This document shows, in pieces, positions 24,571 through 33,166 of a DNA stretch of 64,000 nucleotides. Made by a program: the position numbers and the translations under genes. Origin of the DNA: Aliivibrio_A sp016764915 (GTDB lineage Bacteria > Pseudomonadota > Gammaproteobacteria > Enterobacterales > Vibrionaceae); NCBI GenBank assembly GCA_965224595.1, contig OZ245058.1, positions 2,108,001 through 2,172,000 of the forward strand. Direction: 5' to 3'. How positions within the stretch are numbered: position 1 is the first letter of the stretch; the number at the start of each line of letters is the position of its first letter. The notes beneath the pieces are model-generated. The model saw only the letters and a program-made list of their open reading frames with translations. It was not told the DNA's origin and ran no database searches.

Positions 24571-24897
24571 TCACTCATTTATTCTCCTCTCAATATACAT
24601 AAAACAAAATGATAACAAAACAAAAATAAGAGTAATCAGCCCTGGTGTTATTCCAACATATTGAAGGATTATCGATGACGTACATGAGATCAAAACTAAT
24701 CCATTTAAATAAAGCCTAATTTTAGAGATTTTTTTTACCCATTGATTCATATTAGGGATCATCGATGAACTAAAAACACATACAACCATAAATAAAATAA
24801 CAGCTGATAATGGTAAAGATACAAAAGTAAAAAAAACACTCATGAAACATAAAGAGCAAACAAAATAAAATTGAGGATCTTGTTTGTTTTTTTTCAT
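24571..24897 (-). CDS. Small polytopic membrane protein, paralogue of 23659-24006
   Basis: A 108-residue protein with about four hydrophobic helices (LPLSAVILFMVVCVF, GLVLISCTSSIIL, LITLIFVLLSFCFMY). It shares the N-terminus NKQDPQFY and SMIPNM with the gene at 23659-24006. It lacks the heptamer repeat. No toxin-like gene overlaps its start; the last codons before it read an unrelated frame. Possibly an orphan immunity gene; inferred. Confidence 0.55.
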   Translation of the reverse strand: MKKNKQDPQFYFVCSLCFMSVFFTFVSLPLSAVILFMVVCVFSSSMIPNMNQWVKKISKIRLYLNGLVLISCTSSIILQYVGITPGLITLIFVLLSFCFMYIERRINE

Positions 24898-25127
24898 TAT
24901 TCCCTACCCGCTCTTGCTATCCGTACACCTAAACACGCTACCGCCCTTTGAACTGAATCAACCTATCGATTTTTATTAAAAATATCGCACTTATCATTCA
25001 CTAACCATCTGTTTACTCTATGATTTACATCTGTTTACTCAATCTGCTCTGTTGATCTACATTTACTGCAATATGACAATGTAATTATCAGTTCTCTCAA
25101 TAGGTATAATTTTCATCACCCACAAAA

Positions 25128-25162
25128 AAGCCAGAGCACTTCCTGTGCTCTGGCTTGGTTGT
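25128..25162 (-). terminator. Terminator for the 25192-25548 gene
   Basis: AAGCCAGAGCAC pairs with GTGCTCTGGCTT around TTCCT. On the minus strand it is followed by TTTTTT. It lies 36 bp downstream of the secreted-protein gene. The remaining 24898-25127 holds no convincing gene. Confidence 0.9.
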
Positions 25163-25191
25163 TTCTCACTCAATTTTTTAAGAGATCATCA

Positions 25192-25548
25192 CTATAACGA
25201 CCACGTAATCTCACCTACTTTAATACCCAATACATCTTGAGAGTTCCCCCAGTGATTACATGTATCACTCACAATTAATTCTACATGTTTATCTTTTGCG
25301 GCATAAGCTGTCATCGCAAGGGTTACCATCTCTTTGTAGTTGGCAGCAGTACTGCTAATTGCAAATCTTTCTGTTGTGGCGCATGACGCCATACTTCTTT
25401 TATCTCCATCTACATTTATAAAAAGAACGCTAAAGTCACCACTGGAATATGCTCCAATTCCTATTATCGCTCTATCTATAAAGTAATCTGCCGACATTAA
25501 ATTAAAAGACATAAAAGCCGTAATAAATAGTAATCCCTTACCTTTCAT
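25192..25548 (-). CDS. Small secreted protein of unknown function
   Basis: A 118-residue protein with a signal peptide (KGLLFITAFMSFNLMSA, cleavage before DYFIDR). The mature part has two Cys (SCATTERF and SDTCNHWGNSQD), probably disulfide-bonded in the periplasm. I do not recognise the family. It has its own terminator, and the start is followed by the normal signal pattern. Not obviously linked to its neighbours. Confidence 0.65.
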   Translation of the reverse strand: MKGKGLLFITAFMSFNLMSADYFIDRAIIGIGAYSSGDFSVLFINVDGDKRSMASCATTERFAISSTAANYKEMVTLAMTAYAAKDKHVELIVSDTCNHWGNSQDVLGIKVGEITWSL

Positions 25549-25994
25549 AACTCACCATACAATCACAATTAACAAGATTCCCTTAATACATGAAGATGCA
25601 AACCGCAAAGAGCCATGTGAGTCAATATGCATAACTATGATTTAACTTACAACAGCAAGCAGGATAAAAAGAGGAATTCATTTCATATTTAAAGTGAAAA
25701 TCTACAATCAATGAAATTACTATGTAACTAACCATTTTATTTACAGATAAAGGTGTCAATAAAAAGCCAGTGGGATGCCTAAACCCCAGTAAGCGAGTTT
25801 CATCACTGGATACCCCCTCATTCATGCCCTTAGTGATATGAGCTTGGTTGCTTTAAAGTGGCGTGAGATCACAAAACTCATTGGAATACCATGAATAAAT
25901 TACAAAGTTAATACTCTGTTTTGTTTACAATAATTTAACTTATTCGTTTTAATATTACTTAAAATGTAATGCCAAAAATGGATCTATTTTAATT
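25549..25994. other. Long intergenic region without a supported gene
   Basis: AT-rich, with only short open frames and no ribosome site or conserved motif that I can see. It may contain promoters for the flanking divergent genes. Confidence 0.5.
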
Positions 25995-27044
25995 ATGCGT
26001 TATGTGGTGCGTTATGATTATGTAGTAGTAGAAGATGATGAGGCAAATGAGATGGGTCACGACAAATTTCCTATGCTGGATGAACACATTCTTATGACCA
26101 TTTTTGAGGTTGTTAGCGATGGTTTATGGGATTGGAATGCAAATACTGGTTATGTCTATAGAAGCCCCGGTTGGTATCGAATGCTGGGCTATGATACCGA
26201 TGAGTTCGAAAACACGGTATTCACTTGGGAAAGCGTCATACACCCCGATGATTTCGACCGCGTTATGTGCCATTTTGATGACTACATAAACAAAAAATCG
26301 GACGCTTATAAGATCAAATATCGCTGTCGCACTCAAAGTGGAGATTATCTTTGGATAGAGGATCGTGCTCGCATCGCTCAATGGAACGATGATGGCAGTG
26401 TTGGCAGGATGATCGGTGCTCACCGAGATATCAGTAGCGAAAAATTACTTGAACAGCAAAATCGATTAGAAAATGCATCGCTGCAAAAGATCATTGATAT
26501 GCGAACTAAGGAGCTAAATGAAGCTAATCAGCAGCTCAATATAAAAGTCTCTGAGATCGAGAGTTTAGCCAACACCGACTCACTGACTCTTTTATCCAAT
26601 CGTTATCACTTTGAGAAGCAACTATTGTCAGAAAGTGCTCGAGCTAAGCGCTTCAAAGAGCCGTTATCGCTGATCTCTTTTGATCTGGATAACTTTAAAC
26701 CCGTTAATGATAGGTTTGGTCACTCTGCTGGCGATTTTATACTAAATGAAGTGGCGAATATGCTGAAAGTCAGTATCCGTTCTATTGATACATCAGCACG
26801 ATGGGGAGGCGATGAATTTGTTGTGTTACTGCCTAATACGGCATTAAAACACGCGCTAATCGTCGCTGAAATGCTAAGAGAGTACATCGATTTACAGATC
26901 ACAGTTAACGATTTCTCAGTAACCGCCAGCTTTGGTGTGGTTCAATTGCATAAAAGCGAAGATCCCTTTAAATTTATAATCCGTGCTGACGAAGCTCTAT
27001 ACACCTCAAAGAATACAGGGAAAAACAGAGTCTCTTCTGTTTGA
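25995..27044 (+). CDS. PAS-domain diguanylate cyclase
   Basis: A 349-residue cytoplasmic protein. A PAS fold (about residues 33-150, with a PAC-like end FVxxRDIS) is followed by a coiled coil (about 150-190) and a GGDEF domain. The active-site motif is WGGDEF (271-275). The inhibitory I-site RSID sits five residues before it, so feedback inhibition by c-di-GMP is expected. No membrane helix. The start is uncertain: residue 20 (ATG at 26052, preceded by GATGAGG) has a better ribosome site than the first ATG. The PAS ligand is unknown. Confidence 0.9.
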   Translation: MRYVVRYDYVVVEDDEANEMGHDKFPMLDEHILMTIFEVVSDGLWDWNANTGYVYRSPGWYRMLGYDTDEFENTVFTWESVIHPDDFDRVMCHFDDYINKKSDAYKIKYRCRTQSGDYLWIEDRARIAQWNDDGSVGRMIGAHRDISSEKLLEQQNRLENASLQKIIDMRTKELNEANQQLNIKVSEIESLANTDSLTLLSNRYHFEKQLLSESARAKRFKEPLSLISFDLDNFKPVNDRFGHSAGDFILNEVANMLKVSIRSIDTSARWGGDEFVVLLPNTALKHALIVAEMLREYIDLQITVNDFSVTASFGVVQLHKSEDPFKFIIRADEALYTSKNTGKNRVSSV

Positions 27045-27073
27045 GACTCTCATCATCGCATTGCCATCTGCCA

Positions 27074-27102
27074 TAAAAAAAGCCCTTGTAGACACAAGGG
27101 CT
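27074..27102 (-). terminator. Terminator of the guaBA unit
   Basis: AGCCCTTGT pairs with ACAAGGGCT around AGAC. On the minus strand it is followed by TTTTTTT. It lies 23 bp after the guaA stop and separates it from the convergent diguanylate cyclase gene. Confidence 0.92.
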
Positions 27103-27124
27103 TCAAATCAGCTTAACTCAACGT

Positions 27125-28702
27125 TTATTCCCACTCAATGGTGGCTGGCGGTTTACCTGAAATATCATAAACCACGCGTGAGATACCATCGACTTCATTA
27201 ATAATTCGATTCGATACTTTACCTAAGAAATCGTATGGAAGGTGAGCCCATTGTGCGGTCATAAAATCGATAGTCTCTACTGCACGCAGTGAAACCACCC
27301 AATCATATTTACGTCCATCGCCCATCACGCCAACCGAGCGTACCGGTAAGAAAACGGTAAACGCTTGCGACACTTTATGGTACAGATCCTCGTTATGCAG
27401 CTCTTCAATGAAGATAGCATCCGCACGACGCAGTAGATCACAATACTCTTTTTTCACTTCGCCAAGTACACGAACACCAAGACCCGGTCCAGGGAAAGGG
27501 TGACGGTAGAGCATGTCATATGGCAGACCTAGCTCTAAACCAATCTTACGTACTTCATCTTTGAACAGTTCACGTAGTGGTTCAACAAGTCCCATCTTCA
27601 TATCATCTGGCAGGCCGCCAACGTTATGGTGAGATTTAATCACGTGTGCTTTGCCTGTTTTAGAAGCGGCAGACTCAATCACATCTGGATAGATAGTGCC
27701 TTGCGCTAACCACTTAGCGTTGTCTAACTTCTTCGACTCTTCATCAAAGATATCAATAAATACGCGGCCGATGATCTTACGTTTCGCTTCTGGATCCGCT
27801 TCACCTTGCATCGCATCTAAGAAACGGTTTTCAGCGTTAACATGAACAATATTTAGTCCAAATTTATTGCCAAACATCTCCATAACTTGATCCGCTTCGT
27901 TAAGACGAAGTAGGCCGTTATCGACGAACACACACGTTAGTTTGTCACCAATCGCGCGGTGCAACAACATCGCAACCACTGAAGAGTCTACGCCGCCTGA
28001 CAGACCAAGGATAACTTCGTCGTCACCCACTTGCTCTTTCATGCGCGCAATCGCATCTTCAATGATCGACTCTGAGGTCCACAGCTTTTCACACTCACAT
28101 ATATCAAGCACAAAATGCTCTAACATGCGCAAACCTTGTTTAGAGTGTGTCACTTCAGGGTGAAACTGTACGCCGTAATATTTTTTTTCTTCATTGGCCA
28201 TCGCAGCATAAGGGCATGTATCTGTTTTTGCGATGGTAACGAAGTTATCAGGGATCTCAGTAACTTTATCACCATGACTCATCCAAACATCAAGAAGAGG
28301 TGCACCTTCATCAGTCAGTGCATCTTGAATGTTTTTAAACAGTGTTGATTCAGCAACCACTTCAACTTGTGCGTAACCAAATTCACGCTCAGTTGAACCT
28401 GATACTTTACCGCCAAGCTGCTCTGCCATGGTTTGCATGCCATAACATACACCGAAAACAGGAACACCTGAGTCGAACACATATTGTGGAGCACGTGGAG
28501 AGTTCGCTTCAGTTACACTCTCAGGGCCACCCGATAAAATGATGCCATTTGGATTGAAGTCACGAATGTCAGACTCTTCAACATCCCAGCTCCAAAGCTC
28601 ACAGTAAACACCGATTTCACGGATACGACGAGCGATAAGTTGAGTGTATTGAGAACCAAAATCTAAAATAAGGATGCGTTGAGTATGGATGTTCTTTGTC
28701 AT
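27125..28702 (-). CDS. guaA: GMP synthase (glutamine-hydrolysing)
   Basis: A 525-residue enzyme converting XMP to GMP. The N-terminal class I glutamine amidotransferase has FGVCYGMQTMA (catalytic Cys) and HPEVTHS; the middle is the ATP-pyrophosphatase domain with LSGGVDSSVVA. The C-terminal dimerisation domain ends PPATIEWE. It lies downstream of guaB with a short spacer that carries a hairpin. Confidence 0.98.
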   Translation of the reverse strand: MTKNIHTQRILILDFGSQYTQLIARRIREIGVYCELWSWDVEESDIRDFNPNGIILSGGPESVTEANSPRAPQYVFDSGVPVFGVCYGMQTMAEQLGGKVSGSTEREFGYAQVEVVAESTLFKNIQDALTDEGAPLLDVWMSHGDKVTEIPDNFVTIAKTDTCPYAAMANEEKKYYGVQFHPEVTHSKQGLRMLEHFVLDICECEKLWTSESIIEDAIARMKEQVGDDEVILGLSGGVDSSVVAMLLHRAIGDKLTCVFVDNGLLRLNEADQVMEMFGNKFGLNIVHVNAENRFLDAMQGEADPEAKRKIIGRVFIDIFDEESKKLDNAKWLAQGTIYPDVIESAASKTGKAHVIKSHHNVGGLPDDMKMGLVEPLRELFKDEVRKIGLELGLPYDMLYRHPFPGPGLGVRVLGEVKKEYCDLLRRADAIFIEELHNEDLYHKVSQAFTVFLPVRSVGVMGDGRKYDWVVSLRAVETIDFMTAQWAHLPYDFLGKVSNRIINEVDGISRVVYDISGKPPATIEWE

Positions 28703-28719
28703 TACTAAATCTTCTTAAT

Positions 28720-28746
28720 TAAAAACTGGGAGAGAAATCTCCCAGT
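28720..28746 (-). terminator. Hairpin between guaB and guaA
   Basis: ACTGGGAGA (28725-28733) pairs with TCTCCCAGT (28738-28746) around GAAA. On the minus strand TTTTTAATT follows. It lies in the 60-bp spacer between guaB and guaA, so it may partly terminate or process the guaBA transcript. Confidence 0.7.
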
Positions 28747-28762
28747 AGAAATTCAACCCAAA

Positions 28763-30226
28763 TTAACCGATACGGTAGTTTGGCGCTTCTTTACTGATCT
28801 CAACATCGTGCACATGTGACTCTTTCATGCCCGCACCAGAAATGCGAACAAACTCAGCGTTAGTGCGCAGCTCATTAATGGTTGCAGAGCCTGTCAGTCC
28901 CATGCTTGAACGCAAACCACCCATCTGTTGATGTACGATCTCTTTTAGATGTCCTTTATAGGCAATGCGACCTTCAATACCTTCAGGTACCAGCTTGTCT
29001 GCGGCATTATCAGATTGAAAATAACGGTCAGATGAACCTTGAGACATCGCGCCCAAAGAGCCCATACCACGGTAAGATTTGTATGAACGACCTTGGTATA
29101 GAATCACTTCACCAGGCGCTTCTTCAGTACCAGCAAACATTGAGCCAACCATGACACATGACGCGCCTGCAGCAATGGCTTTACAAATATCGCCTGAGAA
29201 TCGAATTCCGCCATCAGCAATCACTGGGATACCATGTGCGCTTGCTACTTCTGCTGCATCTGAGATAGCGGTAATTTGTGGAACGCCAACACCAGTAACA
29301 ATACGTGTAGTACAGATTGAACCTGGGCCGATGCCCACTTTCACTGCACTGACACCAGCATCAATTAACGCTTTAGCACCAGAGCCAGTTGCCACGTTAC
29401 CACCGATTATCTGTAAATCAGGGTGAGCCGCACGAGTTTCTCGAATGCGTTGCAATACGCCTTCAGAGTGACCATGAGATGAATCAATTAACAGTACATC
29501 AACGCCCGCAGCGACTAATGCAGCAACACGCTCTGCGTTACCAGCGCCAGCGCCAACAGCAGCACCAACACGTAGGCGACCACGGTCATCTTTACATGCG
29601 TTTGGTTTACGCTCTGCTTTATGGAAATCTTTTGCGGTGATCATGCCCGTTAGCTGGAACGTATCATTAACCACAAGAATCTTCTCAACACGATACTCTT
29701 GCATCAACTGTTGAACGTCCTCACGAGATGTGCCCTCTTTGACCGTCGCTAAACGATCTTTCGGAGTCATCATCACTTCAACTTTCTGCGTTAAGTCCGT
29801 GACGAAACGAACATCACGACCCGTAATAATACCAACCAGTTCATTGCTCGTAGTCACAACAGGGTAGCCAGCAAAACCGTTTTTCTCAGTTAATGCTTTC
29901 ACATCAGCAATGGTATCGGTTGGTTTAACAGAAACAGGCGCTGTCACAACACCGGCTTCAAAGATCTTCACTAAACGCACTTCTTCCGCTTGCTGAGGAA
30001 TCGACATGTTTTTGTGAATAAATCCAATGCCGCCCTCTTGTGCTAATGCAATAGCAAGGCGAGCTTCAGTCACCGTATCCATTGATGCTGAGATCATTGG
30101 AATATTCAGTGAAATAGTCTGAGTTAATTGGGTGCGCAGATCGGCAGTATTAGGTAGTACAGTTGAATGTGCAGGGACGAGTAGAACATCGTCAAACGTT
30201 AGGGCTTCTTTCGCGATTCTTAGCAT
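28763..30226 (-). CDS. guaB: Inosine-5'-monophosphate dehydrogenase
   Basis: A 487-residue enzyme oxidising IMP to XMP with NAD, the branch point to guanine nucleotides. A TIM barrel is interrupted by a CBS-domain pair (about residues 95-205). The catalytic loop is GIGPGSICTTR with Cys near residue 304. First gene of guaBA. Confidence 0.98.
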   Translation of the reverse strand: MLRIAKEALTFDDVLLVPAHSTVLPNTADLRTQLTQTISLNIPMISASMDTVTEARLAIALAQEGGIGFIHKNMSIPQQAEEVRLVKIFEAGVVTAPVSVKPTDTIADVKALTEKNGFAGYPVVTTSNELVGIITGRDVRFVTDLTQKVEVMMTPKDRLATVKEGTSREDVQQLMQEYRVEKILVVNDTFQLTGMITAKDFHKAERKPNACKDDRGRLRVGAAVGAGAGNAERVAALVAAGVDVLLIDSSHGHSEGVLQRIRETRAAHPDLQIIGGNVATGSGAKALIDAGVSAVKVGIGPGSICTTRIVTGVGVPQITAISDAAEVASAHGIPVIADGGIRFSGDICKAIAAGASCVMVGSMFAGTEEAPGEVILYQGRSYKSYRGMGSLGAMSQGSSDRYFQSDNAADKLVPEGIEGRIAYKGHLKEIVHQQMGGLRSSMGLTGSATINELRTNAEFVRISGAGMKESHVHDVEISKEAPNYRIG

Positions 30227-30296
30227 TGCAATATCTCACACCGTAGGGTTGAATATAAAATTAATTATTAAATATTGCAGACGGATTATACGCACG

Positions 30297-30312
30297 ACGC
30301 AATCGATTGACT
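30297..30312. promoter_or_regulatory. Candidate PurR-like box upstream of guaB
   Basis: ACGCAATCGATTGACT matches the PurR consensus at 12 of 16 positions, with the central AATCGATT palindrome. It is 71 bp before the guaB start. Weaker than the purL box; a candidate only. Confidence 0.4.
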
Positions 30313-30400
30313 ACACATTTTTTGATTTTTTATTTGCATTTACCCTATTGATATGTATTATATTTCCGCTAATTCCTCGAGCTACGTCTAAGGCATTCTT

Positions 30401-31732
30401 TTGTCTAACCTCACTAATGATCGAATTTTTACTGTCTCCCGTCTTAATGCAGAAGTTCGCTTACTGCTTGAAAATGAAATGGGAATTGTCTGGCTGGTGG
30501 GTGAGTTATCCAACTTCTCATCTCCAGTTTCTGGTCATTGGTATTTCACCCTTAAAGACTCTCGAGCTCAAGTTAAGTGTGCCATGTTTCGTGGCAACAA
30601 TCGCCGCGTTACCTTTAAACCCGCCAATGGCAATCAAGTTCTGGTTAAAGCTAGGCTCTCCCTGTATGAACCGCGCGGAGATTATCAGCTCATTATCGAA
30701 AGTATGCAGCCCGAAGGTGACGGAAGGTTACAACAACAGTTTGATCAACTAAAAATGTCGCTTGCAGCCGAAGGTTTGTTTGCTCAAGCTGGCAAACAGT
30801 CGCTACCAGAAAATCCGAAACGAGTGGGTATTATCACCTCTAAAACGGGTGCTGCTCTATATGATATTCTGGATGTGCTAAAAAGACGTGATCCTAACTT
30901 GCCTGTTGTTATCTACCCAACCATGGTGCAAGGCAACGGGGCGGCCATTCAAATTGCTCAAGCGATCGGACGTGCTAATAGTCGTAACGAGTGTGATATT
31001 TTAATTGTGGGCCGTGGTGGCGGTTCGTTAGAAGATCTGTGGTGTTTTAACGATGAGATAGTCGCTAGAACCATCGCTGCCAGTACCATTCCAATCGTCA
31101 GTGCAGTTGGTCATGAAGTGGATGTCACTATTGCAGACTTTGTGGCTGATGTTAGAGCTCCAACGCCTTCTGCTGCTGCTGAGCTTGTCAGTCGTGATAT
31201 GTCTGCACAAAGCCAGAAAGTGGATCAACGCAAGCATAAACTGCGCAGTGGGATCAGACACTACCTCTCTACGCAGAGCTCACGTCTGCATCAGTTACAA
31301 TTTCGTTTAGAGAAACAGCACCCACAGCTTCAACTCAATCAACAGAGTCAGCGCTTGGATGAGTTAACCAGTCGATTGCATCAATCGCTGACTCGCCATT
31401 TGTCGATTCAGCGCCAGCATATCGACAAACAGCAATACAAATTGGGTTTATACTCTCCAGAGAAAGCGCTACAGATTAAAAGCAGCCAATTGATTCAGCT
31501 GCGATCTCGATTGCTTGATGCGATGGACAGAAAGTTGCTGCAGTCCAATCATCAACTCTCTTTAGCCGCAGAAAAGCTGGATACAGTAAGCCCTCTTGCA
31601 ACGTTAAAACGCGGGTACTCGATCACTCGAGGTGAAAACAATCAGCTGATCACATCCGTTAAGCAGATAAACACGGGTGAGCAGATGATCACTAAAGTGG
31701 AAGATGGAGAGATCAGATCAACCGTTATGTGA
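30401..31732 (+). CDS. xseA: Exodeoxyribonuclease VII large subunit
   Basis: A 443-residue subunit of exonuclease VII, degrading single-stranded DNA to oligonucleotides. The N-terminal OB fold contains VGELSNF and GHWYFTLKDSRAQVKCAMF. A catalytic region with GRGGGSLEDLWCFNDE follows, then a long helical domain and a C-terminal segment. The start is a TTG with AAGG 8 nt upstream, giving the family-typical N-terminus (RIFTVSRLNAEVR). Divergent from guaB and tail-to-tail with yfgJ. Confidence 0.95.
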   Translation: MSNLTNDRIFTVSRLNAEVRLLLENEMGIVWLVGELSNFSSPVSGHWYFTLKDSRAQVKCAMFRGNNRRVTFKPANGNQVLVKARLSLYEPRGDYQLIIESMQPEGDGRLQQQFDQLKMSLAAEGLFAQAGKQSLPENPKRVGIITSKTGAALYDILDVLKRRDPNLPVVIYPTMVQGNGAAIQIAQAIGRANSRNECDILIVGRGGGSLEDLWCFNDEIVARTIAASTIPIVSAVGHEVDVTIADFVADVRAPTPSAAAELVSRDMSAQSQKVDQRKHKLRSGIRHYLSTQSSRLHQLQFRLEKQHPQLQLNQQSQRLDELTSRLHQSLTRHLSIQRQHIDKQQYKLGLYSPEKALQIKSSQLIQLRSRLLDAMDRKLLQSNHQLSLAAEKLDTVSPLATLKRGYSITRGENNQLITSVKQINTGEQMITKVEDGEIRSTVM

Positions 31733-31981
31733 TCCGATGATCTGACGGTTTAACTCTTGCTGATTAACAAAGTGCGTTTTACTTCTCGATTTTGATTTAA
31801 GTTCATTACAACTATTACAGAAATAGCTGACAGAGCCGCACGCTTGGAGCTTTTCCATCTCTGTTGCACAATCAGGGCACGGTGCTACCTTCTTATAGCC
31901 TTGTTCACAGCTCTCACAATAGTAATCACTATTTTTCCAGTCAAGTGATCCCTCACATTTAGGGCAATGGTTTTCTGTCAT
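31718..31981 (-). CDS. yfgJ: Zinc-ribbon protein YfgJ
   Basis: An 87-residue protein with four CxxC pairs (CPKC, CESC, CPDC, CNSC), a double zinc-ribbon. It resembles E. coli YfgJ, including ACGSVSYFCN, and sits in the same place after xseA and before der. Function unknown. Its 3' end overlaps the xseA 3' end by 15 bp on the opposite strand. Confidence 0.82.
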   Translation of the reverse strand: MTENHCPKCEGSLDWKNSDYYCESCEQGYKKVAPCPDCATEMEKLQACGSVSYFCNSCNELKSKSRSKTHFVNQQELNRQIIGSHNG

Positions 31982-32195
31982 GCTATACCTCGATCTCTTC
32001 TATTTCTGACGATCTTTATATTAATGGCAAGTGATCAGCGATCACCCCTAAAAAGAACATTTATATAACCACCACCCGAAAGCATAAGTTACATGTCCTG
32101 TTTTTGGATTTTCAGCAGTTAATAACTCTGACAACCCCTTAAACTAGCATTGGATCCAGCAGATAGTGTAAAGTAAAACTAGAGGGATTTAACCA

Positions 32196-33077
32196 CTACT
32201 CTACCATGTTGCTTATTGTGACCATCCGTAACTGTTGCTCGTTTAGCAGCTCAAATTTCACCGTAATTGAGTGATATTCAGCCAAACTGCTAACGTGTGT
32301 ACCGCCACAAGGGACTACCGCCTTACCACTTTCGCCAAGATGACAGTGCCAGTAACGTGAATTGGTTAAACGTTCCCCGTCGCACACGACCTTAACATCA
32401 CTATTTAATGCTAACCAAGATTCTAATTCAGCATTTATTGCTATTTCTATCGAATCTAGATTATTAACCATCTCAGCACTGTTTAACCCGCGCTTTCTTA
32501 GAGTCTTACCTAATCGGTAGGTATCAGTACAACAATCTTCTGTCACAAAACTGGTCCCTAAGGCATAACTGTTGAAGTCATAATGGCCTAATTCATCTTT
32601 GCGATCGGCATCTTTCCGCCAATAATGGTCATTCAGTGTTTTATTTAATGCTAAATAGGCCAAGTGACCAGCAGAATGTCCTCTACTTAACCGCTGTTGG
32701 TAACTTTGATTGACCTCTAAACGCACCGTATCGCCAGTGGCAACAGAGATGGCTTCTCTCACCTGATGTACAACCACAAATACCCAGCCAATGGCATCTC
32801 GCTTTACTGGTATTGCACTGCCGATAAACAATTCGCCTGTTGCTAATTCCACCGCCCCAGTTAAACAGTCAACGACAGGTTCGATTGCGTCGTTGCATGC
32901 CATGAATCCACGATCTGCTGGATGATCTGGCCAAATGTGGCTAACAGGATGAAACGGCGTCTCAGCAGTCACAATGTACTGTGTCTGCTGCTGACCACTT
33001 TTTACCATTTGAACAGTTGACTCTAACTGCCAGGTTTGGTGACAAAACTTAACGATAGTTGCACTGATGTCGTTCAT
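32196..33077 (-). CDS. AlaX-type alanyl-tRNA editing protein
   Basis: A 293-residue freestanding relative of the alanyl/threonyl-tRNA editing domain. The zinc site reads SRGHSAGHLAYLALN (HxxxH) and VPCGGTHVSSLAEY (CxxxH). An N-terminal region of about 130 residues belongs to the larger AlaX type. It would hydrolyse Ser- or Gly-tRNA-Ala in trans. I chose MNDISATIVKF as the start (GGAA upstream) over an earlier GTG. It has its own space between yfgJ and der. Confidence 0.85.
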   Translation of the reverse strand: MNDISATIVKFCHQTWQLESTVQMVKSGQQQTQYIVTAETPFHPVSHIWPDHPADRGFMACNDAIEPVVDCLTGAVELATGELFIGSAIPVKRDAIGWVFVVVHQVREAISVATGDTVRLEVNQSYQQRLSRGHSAGHLAYLALNKTLNDHYWRKDADRKDELGHYDFNSYALGTSFVTEDCCTDTYRLGKTLRKRGLNSAEMVNNLDSIEIAINAELESWLALNSDVKVVCDGERLTNSRYWHCHLGESGKAVVPCGGTHVSSLAEYHSITVKFELLNEQQLRMVTISNMVE

Positions 33078-33125
33078 TGTGATTCCAACTTCCACTGTAT
33101 CTGCTAATCATAAACAAAAAATGAA

Positions 33126-33158
33126 GCAAAAAAAAAGAGCACCTAAATTGGATGCTCC
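33126..33158 (-). terminator. Terminator downstream of der
   Basis: GAGCA with CC (33137-33143) pairs with GGATGCTC (33150-33157) around a short loop. On the minus strand it is followed by about nine T residues (plus-strand A run 33128-33136). It ends the rlmN-to-der cluster. Confidence 0.75.
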
Positions 33159-33166
33159 ACTTTTTG

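Noticed and set aside
25622..25825. 67-codon minus-strand open frame upstream of the diguanylate cyclase
   Set aside because: No ribosome site; composition varies; I see only intergenic DNA.
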